Shown here: positions 43,795 through 55,169 of the stretch, one piece after another
Numbering within the stretch: the stretch's first letter is position 1
Layout: each line of letters opens with the position of its first letter
NCBI GenBank assembly: GCA_017591395.1
Contig: WEDG01004954.1
Location: forward strand, 203,992-267,991
Direction of reading: 5' to 3'
Source: Schistocephalus solidus
Taxonomy: Eukaryota; Platyhelminthes; Cestoda; Diphyllobothriidea; Diphyllobothriidae
DNA: 64,000 nt
Made by a program: the position numbers and the translations under genes
Notes under the pieces: generated by a model
Database searches by the model: none
Seen by the model: the letters and a program-made list of their open reading frames with translations, nothing else
What the model was told of the DNA's origin: nothing

Positions 43795-46675
43795 TGCTTG
43801 AAACCTTCTCCATTTCCCATTATAAGGTACTCACTGAAATATTATTGTGGCCATCGAGTGAGGCAGAGCAACACCCAGCCTCCCGGTCATAAAGAAATAT
43901 GCGTTCTTAAAACAAGGGCTACAAAATTGAACACAAAGATACAAATAGAACTGTGAATGCAGGGCGTGGTGGATTTCCTCACTTCCGCACAGGAATTAGA
44001 AGTTGTGCTGACTATTTACTCTCTTTCAGGTATTCATAGATATGGATTAAAGGTTACAAATATAATATATTTATCCTTTCTGTACTCCATCTATCGAACG
44101 AAAGGGTAATATCCGAAGTTAAGAAAAATAAAAAATAGAAAAGTAAAAATCAGAAAGGATATTTATGAGGGCTGGGTCGCGTCACCGAGAGTTTCGGCCA
44201 AATTAATCTATCAGAAACCCAGGCCACGCTGAAAATCGTTGCTAAGCTACGACTCTTCCCACTGGAGAATCTTTCCAAAGGAACTGGCTACAGTGCTTAA
44301 AATCGCTGATATAAATCCGAAGGATACATGCAAACTCGAAATATCAATCAATGTCCAAGTATTGCAAGCAAAATGTTGTAAGCAACAGCTAAGGTACAAA
44401 ACAATGGGGTATATAAACGGGGATTCACCTCTGCACAAAAATTGGCTCTAAAGTTCACAATCTCACTAAAAAGCTGCTATAACACTACCGCCGCATTCAC
44501 GCCCCCACACAGAGAAGAGGGTTGGGCAATTGAGAACCAGGTAAGTCTTAGCCAAGTTTTTGGTTGTATATATTGAACTAGACTAATTTGCGCGCAACTC
44601 GTTATGTCCTTTCCCTGGTGCACGCGGTAGACACCGTAGCTTGTGATGGTCGAACTGTCGGAGGGAGACCTGGTTGTTTTTGCGTCCCTTAACAATTGTT
44701 GTATGAGCATGAATGTCTGAACATCCTCTGATACTATGAGCGCGGAAAGAGTGTGAGTAACGGTTTTGGGTGTGACTCTTGATGCTGGTACTCCTCTTGT
44801 GCAGCAATGGATTCGCAGGTGGCTGGACTGACTGAGAAGTAATCCGAATACTTGTTTGTAATGAGGTCAAATTAACAGTGTGTCTCCAATGCTGGGGGAT
44901 TGTCCTCCGTGTGTTAGCAATGTTCCCGTTATGGTGGACACGAAGATTTTCGAATGGGACGAACCAAGTCTAAAGCGCTGTATTACAATGAACACAGAAG
45001 CCACTGCAGCCTGACCCTTAGTTCTGAGAAGGACCGAGTTATCTCGTTAGATGAAAAAAATCCTAGTTACAACTATAAGCGTGCCGAGATAAATTCAAGA
45101 GCATCTGATTTATTATGCTGAGGAATGCGTTGCTGTGTCGTGAGAAGGGACTACTCTTGGCGGATTCACTCTCTCTTACCTGGCTCCAATGCCCCAGTCG
45201 ACTGTCCGAGCTTGTCATACCGACTGGGAATGGAATGGACCTCGGGGCAGACAAGAATGAACAGCCCGTGTAGGGGTGCGGCAGACACACGACCTGGTCC
45301 CCATTTCATCTACCAAACTGCACCGAATGATAGGTTTCCTGCCTAAGTTACATGCACATGTTCTTATTTGTGGTGTTTCTCAAACTATATCGACGTGGAC
45401 AAAGTTGATTGCATGCTTTTTGTCGGTGTTATGTAGGGTGTGTTTTGGACAGGCGTCGAGTACACGCGTGACGTGAAAAAAGTTAGTATGCAACGTACAT
45501 TTGGTGTGTTCAGGTAGGGCGTGGTGTTGTTTTGTGGGAGGTTTTCATGAGTGCGCATATGGCTGAAAAGGGGCATGCAATGGCTACCGCCTTTATTATG
45601 AAAAAGCTCTCGAGAGAGTCCTTACCACTTTTATTCATATATTTTTAATGAACAAAGTCCGTGAAGACTTGTATTTGACCTAAAATGGTGCCCTCAATAT
45701 CCTCATATTTAAAAAAATGGTATACAAAAATAATTTATCTACCATTTTCGTCACTCACTTCATTTGCTTCAAACGTGCCATTCACATAACGTTTCGAATC
45801 TGCTGGTTCCTCTAAGTGAATTATCCTAATCTTTTCCCCGGTTTTGTCCTCGCGGTTTTTTAATCCTCATGACAGAGAAAACTGTCAAAACGCGAACACT
45901 CTCCGTAGTTTGGAATGCGTTATGCTCGCAAAACCATTGGTTCTTCTTCACTGAGAAACTCAGTGCTGGATTGTTTTGCTGTTTACATATCGCCATTTAT
46001 CAGTGACAAACTCCCTTTCTTAGAAAATAGGTACAATTTCTCCCCCTGAAGAAAGTGTCAGTAGGTTTTCTTCGATTTTTTTCAGTTTTTTGCAGAATAT
46101 ACTGCGTTCAGAGATTTCATAATAATAATGTTTATCTGTTAGGCATATGAGACGGTAAAAGGAAGAAGAAATTATATTTGAATTTCTACACGAACTCAGT
46201 TGAGTGTGCACTACAAGCCGTATAAGAGCGGCATAATCAGTGTTGAGTATATAATTATCAAGGACAGCTCACAATCCACTCCTTAAAAATACCGGAAGTC
46301 ACCCAAATGCTTTCGGTAGCATGCTATGGTGGGAAAAAACGCTTCACACTGAGCCCTTCATAATTTCAAGGCTTAAATTTCGTATCAGTAACCAGCAGCT
46401 GCCGGTCATGATTTTCGTTTAAGTTCGAGCAGTTCAGAATAGTTCAATTATTTATTATAATCTGACAGTGCTACATACTTGCAGATCAAGCCACCATCCG
46501 AACTGGAAAGATGAAGCAATCCAGATCCATCAATAGTGCATGAGTTGCATACATTGAAAGTCTTAAGCAATGTAGTTATTGCTTAATCAGCTCTCCACGG
46601 TCCTTTAACTTTCACACAATTTCCGGCCGGAATTGCTTATATGTCTCCCCAACAGAACGCTGGAAAATGGATGTC
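43795..46675. other. No recognised gene
   Basis: Open frames near 44.5-44.9 and 45.1-45.5 kb are GC-richer than their surroundings and may be old repeat sequence. No family could be named. Confidence 0.4.
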
Positions 46676-46681
46676 CCCAGC

Positions 46682-46840
46682 ATAATACTGGTGACCTTGC
46701 ACTAAATTGTAGAAGGGTACCTACTCTCGTGTCCTAACTCGAAGACTAACCTTATCTGTAACGCTTATTTTAACCCTAACCCCTGTCCTTCACTCTAACC
46801 CTAGTCTCCCTGAAATGTAGCTCAAAGACACTTGTATTAC
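46682..46840 (+). mobile_element. Telomere-core inverted-repeat element, copy 6
   Basis: Left end ATAATACTGGTGACCTTGCA, right end CTCAAAGACACTTGTATTAC, imperfectly inverted, around a CCCTAA-like core (ATTTTAACCCTAACCCCTG). Same family as 8134 and 22984. Confidence 0.6.
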
Positions 46841-46844
46841 GGGT

Positions 46845-49000
46845 GGTTCCTGTGCAGATGTCCTGTCGCAGAGCACTTTAAACGATCCATGCCGAATTTC
46901 TACCGAGATGGCCATCCATTTGTTACTTTAAAGTTCACGTTACTTTGTCTTTTAACTTGAAACTTTTAACATTTCACCTGGCGTTCGGTATATTTCCATT
47001 GGCATGCACCCAGTCCTAAGGGAGGATTCTTCGCTTAAGACTTTCCTAAGGTCTGGAGCCTTCCCTGCCATTTAGTGGCGGTTCCTGGGATCAACCAAAC
47101 AATGTCTGTCCCTTTCAGTGCTCGTAGTCCTACCATGCGTATATTAAGTACCGAAACTAAGGAAACGTGTAAAAAATGTTAAACAATCGTTCGATTGCCT
47201 CGTGCAATACGCGCCGTAAAAAATAAGCACATTCACATTTTTAAAAACCCTGTGAGGTAGCGAACGCAACAATAGTTGTATAGGGAGTCATATTTTAGGT
47301 CGGAAGACCGGGAATTCTGAATATATGCCTAATGCAATCTGTGATTCAAAGTTTATTTATGACATTTGCGTGAAAAGGTGTTTTAACATTGGTACTGTCC
47401 TCAGTCGATCGCGAGGAGAGAGGCTAGCCGTAAGCTGTGTGTGCTGAAACTAACAAGCGTTCGCTACTGTATTTGTCCACAAGGAAAGGACTTCCCCATT
47501 CGTGACATTTAGAGTGCACTTTTAAAATGCATTAAAGATGACTCCTCAGAACTGAGGGCAACAGGCGCTAGAATGAAAGCCTCATGATCAGTGAGCTGGT
47601 AGCTATGTGAAACAGTCCTCTCATGTGGACTGTACCTTAAAGAGCATTCTGTTAGCGTATTTCAAATATGGCCGCCGATATAGCTCATCATTTTCTGAAA
47701 CAAGGTTAGACAGATAATTCGAAAAAATACCTTGAATGGTTATTAATCTTTTCACCAAACAGGCGCAAAAAGTCCGTGTTCAGCCTGCCTAGGGACAGTT
47801 TGCGCTTTTTCTGCGTAACCCAATGCCCCATTCTCTTACCATTAATTTGTCGCAGAGTAGACAACGCTTTTGAACTATTTCTTAAACGGCTCACGAAGAA
47901 GCCGGAAGATTTTAAAATTATTGCTATGCTTATGCCAGGCTGCAGAAATGTGCTCTTGAAGCGTCACTCGTGGTCGTTTTTACTAAGACCAGTTACGGTC
48001 GTTTTATGTTTACTATTTAAATATTCCTTTGTATAAAAATTGCTTGGGTGGGGAAGTAAAAACTCGTTTATTATAATTATTACGTTGTCATAGGATAAAG
48101 AGGTGCACAGGCTTAAAAGTTCGAAAAGAGGTGCATTTAAACCGCTTGCCTGACCTCATTTTCCCAGGCAGAAGAGTTGAGTTTCAGGTCCACGAAGACC
48201 TTTCACGTTGAATTGTCTAGCTTAGTTTCTTACCCTTCTTAAATATGCATCTAAGCACACAGCCTTGGCCTCTGATTGGTATTAGACCAAGAAATCAACT
48301 GAAGGTAAAGAAATAGCAGCTTTCGTGCTAAATGCCCTGTTTTCGTCTACAAGAAATTTCGAATTGTATTCCACGTATTAAATATCCTCTAAACAAAACT
48401 TAAGGTTAGTAAACGAGGCCTCTGGAGAATCCTCACTGACCATTTGTATTTCGAGTACCCTGCTTCGTCGGCTTCCCCGCATGTCGTACGAGTTTAGCTC
48501 TTGGAGCATAGATCTTTCTGCCAGGTGACGACGGACGGTGCTCGGTTGCTGAACCTTTATACCGTTGCTATTAAGCCTTACTTCGGCACCGTGTTGATGT
48601 ATAAACGATTGGTGTGACTGCTCCATTAGGATAACTGAATTTAGTACATTGCCAATTGGAAATCGATTGGAGGTCTCTAAGAGATGAACTGGTGACCGTT
48701 CAACATGCACCACCACCATCACCCGCCACCACACAATCCACCCGTGCTTTGCTGGTCTGCGCTTTGTACTTTCGTGTAGCTCCTACACTCGAGCACCCCA
48801 AGGATGACCAACTGGCGTGGTCTTTAGGTACGTACATATGCGCGAGACAGACCCCAGGCTTTATTTCAATTGAAGCCGGCAGTCAATAGTTCATTTCGTC
48901 CAAAATAAAAGCCGTTTTCTCAACTTTGCCAAACTAAGTGGAGTAGTTGTCCTCCTAGGTGGAGTTACTTCGGGATATTTATATATGTACAAGTATATTA
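46845..49000. other. No recognised gene
   Basis: The longest open frame (minus, 48378-48734, 118 codons) has no recognisable domain and is within what chance allows for this window. Confidence 0.4.
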
Positions 49001-49002
49001 TC

Positions 49003-49200
49003 AACAAAGACAATGCAGAATAGGATAGCCATTTCTGGATAATTAATCACCGTCAGCCAGTCATGCCCAATCTCAGGTATGGAGCATCTGACATTTGAAC
49101 CCGAGATCTTTGGTCCTTGAGTGTAATCCCTTACCAAGGACCCGTTGTCCTGTCGTTTGTGATCGGGAATATGGTAGTTTGGCGCTCACCTATCTGGTTG
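49003..49200 (-). mobile_element. Old SINE copy of the cluster family
   Basis: Matches the cluster body and head throughout with many substitutions: GATAGCCATTTCTGG, CCGTCAGCCAGTCATGCCCA, ATTTGAACCCGAGATCTTTG, GTTTGTGATCGGGAATATGG. Confidence 0.65.
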
Positions 49201-49469
49201 ATAATTAAAGGAATGTTTTCGAAAGTTTAGAGCAGGCGTGGACAGCAGAATTTATTGGAACCAATAAATTTCGTAAAGTCAAAAATGAGCATCCCAGGAC
49301 ACTTTTCTGGCGGCAATTGGATTCTGCGTATATTTCTGGTCGCTACGCTACTGCCTGTCCATAATGAGCCTTTTCACGATAACTTGTGGCATATTTACGA
49401 ATGGCAGGGAAATATCGATACTTTTGCAAAAAACGTTGCCTGTAGGCGTTATTATCGCCAGACTACACC

Positions 49470-49570
49470 ACTCCCGATTTCTACAGGGTCCGGGATTAGA
49501 TTCTGGATTCAATGGGCATTGGGCGTTACGTAGTCCAACGCTCTCTGATTGAGCCACCGGCCCTGTTAAT
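49470..49570 (-). mobile_element. tRNA-like SINE head, degraded
   Basis: On the minus strand, GGGCCGGTGGCTCAATCAGA and GAGCGTTGGACTACG form an A-box and anticodon-arm-like start, followed by a weak B box (CCATTGAATCC). Confidence 0.4.
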
Positions 49571-49574
49571 CAAA

Positions 49575-51870
49575 TCTGTTTCGAATGAAGGATAACACCG
49601 AGCGTCCCATATTCCACTGAATCGGAACCTACTGTAGAACCTACCAGGCAGATTTATTGCTATGACCTCTACAAGGCAATGAAAATGCTCGCTGGGTACC
49701 AAGAGTTGTAGTCGCACGAAACAGTTCCGCACGTTTTCTCCAATGATGGTTAGTACTTTTGTAACATATCTTTTAGTCGCTTTTTATCGCTCGCTTCATT
49801 TCTGCCGTTCGACAAGAAAGGAAATTCGAATTATTAAACTTTGTTTGTTTTAGCCTCTCCGAAGCGGTCTTTTTGTCTCAAGTCAACGGCAGCAGTACGG
49901 TGGAAAATATTCCACCAGTTGACTTAAGTGTCACCTGTTGTAAGTTAATTCAAGATATTCTCACTTTTTCATATTGGATTTTCATAATATTTTGAATAGA
50001 GCACACACCCGCAACGACACAAAATTATCATGAAGACCGGACGAGGGCACAGGAAGGATAGCCTCACGCTACGTTTCGAGTTTTTCATGAGAACTGCATT
50101 CGGTAGGCCAAAAAACTAACCGCCACTCGGTCCTTGAGATCGGCAACCAGCCAGCCGTCTGGTTGGAGCAGCCAGCATGTTCTATAAACGCATCTGAAAA
50201 CCCACACTATGGACAAGCGAGTTCACAGCATTCATGAAGACCAAATGAACCGACTGTAGAGTTATGCAATCTAAGGGGTCGAGGCTTCATTGGCTCCACG
50301 GCACGACCCAAACTTTGTATTCATCATTTCCTCCGACAGAGGAAAAGATTATGGCAGTCAGTCGGGACGTGGAAGACGGGTACGTCGAAGCAGTAGGTGG
50401 TAAACTATTTGGGTGAACTCAGAATGTCTTCTAACGGATGACTGGAATGATATGCAACAATAAAGCCTAGAGGCTGATTTCATGTAACGGTCCTTCAGTA
50501 GTGACAATGCTTCGAGACGCTTGTATAATTTCTGTTTTACAACATGAAACGGGCCTTCAAGCATCACTCTGCACTATGAGAAGGATTCCAATAAAGCCTG
50601 TTGGAAGGGAAAAATTACTGCTTAACGTAACCTGTTTGAAGGCAAATTAAAAATTTACCTCCTTGTGAGAGCAGAGTTACTTGGATCGATTACGTACGTC
50701 TTCAACTGATAAATTTTGCAGAATGAGTCACGATTTTTAGGTACAAGGCCGAACTATTCGGCGATCGAATGAGATTCCACCCATGCTTGGCAGCCACCTG
50801 GACCTCAGAAAAAAAACAGAATAGTTTTTCTTAATGCAAGTATAAATCACTTGTGCTACGTACATGTACTTTATTTATACCTACTAACAATACCACAAGC
50901 CTGTCAAAACTGATGTTCTAGCATCACAGTGTACCAGATCCTCGATGAGGCGATAATCATGATGTTAAATGTCCTCAAAGCCTCAGAGGCCTCCTTTAGT
51001 AAGTTCGAGCTCTTGGTGGCAATCCAGTAGTGTGTTCGGTATTACTTCAGGGGATACTTCCCGGTGCATATTAAATACTAAACAAGACCTACATTTTACC
51101 GTCTACTATTATGAAAGGATCATAAAGTCTACGAATCGGCTTGGCAGCTGGCAACTTTTTAAGTCAGAAAATTATGGGAATGTACCTATTCTCCTTGAAG
51201 TATAAACATGCATTCAAGGACACTTCAAACGGCTTTAGGATAATGCCAACTGTCTAGACTGAGACACTGTTGTCTCGGCAGGCTGGTCTGCTGTCGAAGA
51301 GAAGTTTCATAGTTTTATATGGGGAGCAGTTCTTTTCCATAAAGAAGCTGACCTTAAAAGTCTACTTTACAAAAGTTACAGTGAGCTGGGCTGTAACGAA
51401 TTGAAGTTATTGGGCCGCATCATTTTAGTGTGATATGGCATCTACTATCACTATTTACGTGGCTTTAGCCATAACAATATAGTGATGAAGACGGAGAGAA
51501 GCATTTTTTATCCTTCTGCCCTCAAAAAAACAGCTGTATAGGACTACTGGTTGCGCTCATAAGAATACTGTGTGCAACCTGAGCGCACACCACATCATCT
51601 GAAAAAAGGGGATGAGCTGAAACACACACTTTTGGGTAAAGAAGGCCAATTTCTCAACATTTAAGAGCACGCAACTTTTGTGTGTGTAATTCATTTGTTT
51701 AGCACAATCAAAACACCTTATGCATAATATTTATCGGTTGAAGCTCCGGCTGGACTCCTTATCGGTATTGTTTGAAGCAATATATAATGTGAGTGGATTA
51801 TTACCTTTTTAGAAACAGCGCCTACAGCCAATCATTGCTGAACCTTCAGTAAGTCACCTTTCATTGATTA
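49575..51870. other. No recognised gene
   Basis: Short open frames only; no repeat family from elsewhere in the window seen. Confidence 0.45.
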
Positions 51871-51872
51871 CT

Positions 51873-51879
51873 ATATCGC
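51873..51879. repeat. Putative target-site duplication, left copy
   Basis: ATATCGC just before the first base of the second RTE-like LINE; the same seven bases follow its 3' end at 55159-55165. Short, but the position is exact. Confidence 0.6.
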
Positions 51880-54800
51880 AATCCCACCGAAAGTCTACAA
51901 GCACGGTGGGCCCCGGCTGATAGCAGAACTCACAACACTCTTCCAGGAGATGTGGCGCCAAGGACAAGTTCCTCAGGATTTCAAAGACGCGACCATCGTC
52001 CATCTCTACAAACGGAAGGGGAACCGGCAACTCTGTGATAATCACAGAGGCGTCTCGTTGCTCAACATCGCCGGGAAGATCTTCGCCCGTATCCTTCTCA
52101 ATCGTCTGAACGGTCAACTAGAGCAGGGCCTGCTCCGGAAAGACAATGTGGCTTCCGCCGACACCGCGGAACAACCGATATGATCTTTGCCGCCCGCCAG
52201 CTACAAGAGAAGCGCCAGGAAATGCGAACTCACCTATACACTACCTTTGTGGATCTGACGAAAGCCTTTGACACGGTGAATCACGACTGACTGTGGAAAG
52301 TCATGCAGAAATTCGGTTGTCCTGAGCGGTTCACGCACATGGTGCGTCAGCTTCATGACGGGATGATGGCGCGCGTCACTGACAACGGGACGGTATCCGA
52401 AGCATTCGCAGTTACCAACGGAGTGAATCAGGGCTGCGCATTGGCTCCCACCCTGTTCAGCCACATGCTCTCAGCAATGCTGATGGACGCCTACCGTGAT
52501 GAGCAGCCTGGGATCCGCATCGCCCAAAGAACTGACGGGCACCTTCTCAACAGTAAAAGTATGCAGGCTTCAACGCGCGTGTCTACGGCTACAGTCCATG
52601 ACTTGCTCTTCGCCGACGACTGCGCCCTTAACACCGTGACGGAGGAGGACATGCAAAGGAATATGGACCTCTTCGCAGCAGGCTGCGCCGATTTGGATTA
52701 ACAATCAGTAGGGACAAAACGGTTGTCATGAACCAGCCGCCACCCAGCGCGGAATACAATGCTCCCCGAATCAATGTCAACGGTGCTCAAATCAAAAACG
52801 TGGAAACCTTCGTTTACCTAGGAAGCACGTTGTCACGCAATACGAGAATCGATGACGAGGTTGCCCAACGGATCTCTAAAGCCAGTCAGGCCTTCGGCCG
52901 GCTGCAGGCCTCAGTGTGGAATCGCCACGGTATTCACCTGAACACCAAACTGAAGATGTACAAGGCCATCGTCTTGACGACACTCCTCTACGGTTTAAAG
53001 ACCTGGAACGTCTACTCGAACCAAGCCAGGACGCTGAATCACTTCCATATCAGCTGCCTCCGCAGAATACTGAAGCTGAGATAGCAAGACAGGATCCCGG
53101 ACACGGAAGTCCTGGAGTGGACCGGAATCCTCAGCATCCACGCCATGCTGAGGCATTTGCAACTGCAATGGAGCGGCCACCTGGTAAGAATGGACGACGA
53201 GCGACTACCCAAACGACTTTTCTAAGGAGATGTCGCTATGGGTGCTCGCCAACAGGGAGGTCAAAAAGGACGCTACAAAACCACTTTGAAGAAATCACTG
53301 AAGCAACTGCAAATCAGCCCCGTGACCTGGGAGGACCTCGCCCAGGAAGACCGGCATGGAGAAGATCAGTGAAGACTAGTTCAGCAATCTATGAGGCCAA
53401 CCGGATCGCCTCCGCCAAAACCAAAAGAGCGGCACGAAAGTCACCAGCGCCCCGGACCAATATCGTCGATGCCCAGACCCTGCCAACATGCCCACGCTGT
53501 CAACGCATCTTCCGCGCGCGAATCGGCCTGGTTGGACATCTTTTGACACAGTGCACCAACAATGTGACAATTCCAATTTCTACGTCAAATTCTGCCAACC
53601 CTCCTTCAAACTCCCCCACCCTCACTCCTGGCATCAATTACATTACTCCCACCATCATAGAGACTACATCCATCTACTCATCGCCTGTTATCCCCACCAC
53701 CGCAACCACCACCGCCTTCGCCTTCACTACCACCACCCCCACCACCATCAGCGATGCGGAATCTCTCCTAAGCTGTACTCAATGCGACCGCACATTCACC
53801 TCACGCATCGGCCTGGTCGGTCACTTGCGAATCCATCGTACAGAGCCCGGTGAACCAGTGCCTGGAGCACCAACACACAGCAGAGATCGTCGCCTCCACT
53901 GTCCTCATTGTCATCGGGCAGTAACTCATCGCATGGGCCTTTTCGGCCACATGCGCATCAATGACAGCGAAATTCACCGCAATGCCGCCAACACCGTTAC
54001 ATCATGCACACCCTCCACTCCTGCCATTCTTAACGCCACCCCCACTTCCATGAATGACATCCCCCCAGCCTCTACCGATTTCTTCTGCCCACACTGCGCC
54101 CGTAACTTCAACACACGCATCGGCCTGGTCGGTCACCTGCGAATCCATCGCACGGAGGCTGGTGAACCAGTGCCTGGGGCTCCAACATACAGTTGCCGTG
54201 CCCGCCTCCACTGCCCTCACTGCTCCCGCACATTTACGCACCGCATGGGCCTATTAGGACACATGCGCCTCCACGACAACCTGCGGTAAACTACCGGAGG
54301 CTAAGCTACATCAGCGCACACTACCTACACCAATGCATCGACAACACCCTCACAATCACCATAATGTACTATAAAATATCACGGTTTCCTAGAAACCGTG
54401 GTTGGAAGTCTGCCAATCTGACGCTTCCACCAGACCACGCCGTCGGCCCAGTGTATGTGCTGTGTGTGTCGAGTGGCTGACCAGTGGACTGGGAGTCAGA
54501 CGGCGATGGCTGCTCCATATCCCCTGAGCTTTGTGAATCCTGGTGTGTGCGTTCTTGGGGGCTAGGTCGTGCTGTGGCGCGCGATGACGGGTACGCCGAT
54601 CCGTCAGCCAATGTGCCCACTCCCACATCAGGCAACTGACTGGCTCGGACAGTGGTCTGATTGTGGGGTGGGGAGAGAGTGAGGTCGAGAGCTCAGCGTA
54701 TTTTCCTCACTATAAAACAATCTGACGCGCTTGAAACTATCACGGTGCGCTAAAAGCCGTGGCTTGGAAGGTTGCCAACTGACGGGATAACTCGGACCGC

Positions 54801-55158
54801 GTGGTCAGCCCAATGTGTGTTTTGTGTGGAGTGGCTGACTGGCGGACTGAGAGTGAGGTTGCAATGGCTCCTTCTTAATGTGGCCTTTATGGCACTCCCA
54901 CTCCGTAGGTTCCGAGTCAGGTGTTGTGGTATGCCCAGGGGCGGCTCCGGCCGCGCCAGCCACCTGCGCCGTCTCCCATCCCCGGTTTTCTTGACTCTGT
55001 CTTGACACCGGGCTCAGGTGGGGGAGGAGGAGAGAGTGCGGTAGCTGCAGCGCAAGGCTATAATCACTTAAAGCTTATTAACGCGCAAGTCACCGTCCCT
55101 GCACAATCTGGTGTGGAGCATACGGTGGACCTCGTCGAAAATCGACGGTCCAACTGTC
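51880..55158 (+). mobile_element. RTE-like LINE copy 2, 5'-truncated, with C2H2 zinc-finger tail
   Basis: The copy starts in the reverse transcriptase (IPPKVYKHGGPRLIAELTTL), continues [65 protein letters not shown] and [20 protein letters not shown], then the zinc-finger tail and a long 3' untranslated region ending CCAACTGTC. Breaks: a frame change near 52145, TGA at 52288, a frame change near 52695 and TAG near 53083. It is closely similar to copy 1 throughout, and both stop at the same 3' base, so the family is recent. The 5' end lacks any endonuclease, consistent with incomplete target-primed reverse transcription. Confidence 0.9.
52916..54289 (+). pseudogene. Zinc-finger C-terminal part of RTE-like protein (copy 2)
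   Basis: The reliable part is from about 53390 to the stop at 54287. It carries EANRIASAKTKRAARKS and five zinc-finger units: [17 protein letters not shown] (CCHC-like end), [51 protein letters not shown] and CPHCSRTFTHRMGLLGH, ending with a natural TAA. Linkers contain E-PVPGAPT. The third finger lost its last histidine position (MRIND instead of MRIHD). The upstream third of this open frame is a frame-shifted shadow of the true reading frame. Confidence 0.85.
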
Positions 55159-55165
55159 ATATCGC
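55159..55165. repeat. Putative target-site duplication, right copy
   Basis: ATATCGC follows the LINE 3' end CAACTGTC and matches 51873-51879. Confidence 0.6.
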
Positions 55166-55169
55166 TGGC

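Noticed and set aside
44477..45476. Clustered open frames suggesting a gene
   Set aside because: Several overlapping frames on both strands with no conserved motif; more likely GC-richer old repeat.
48378..48734. 118-codon minus-strand open frame as a gene
   Set aside because: No domain, no splice context, and several frames of this length are expected by chance in 64 kb.
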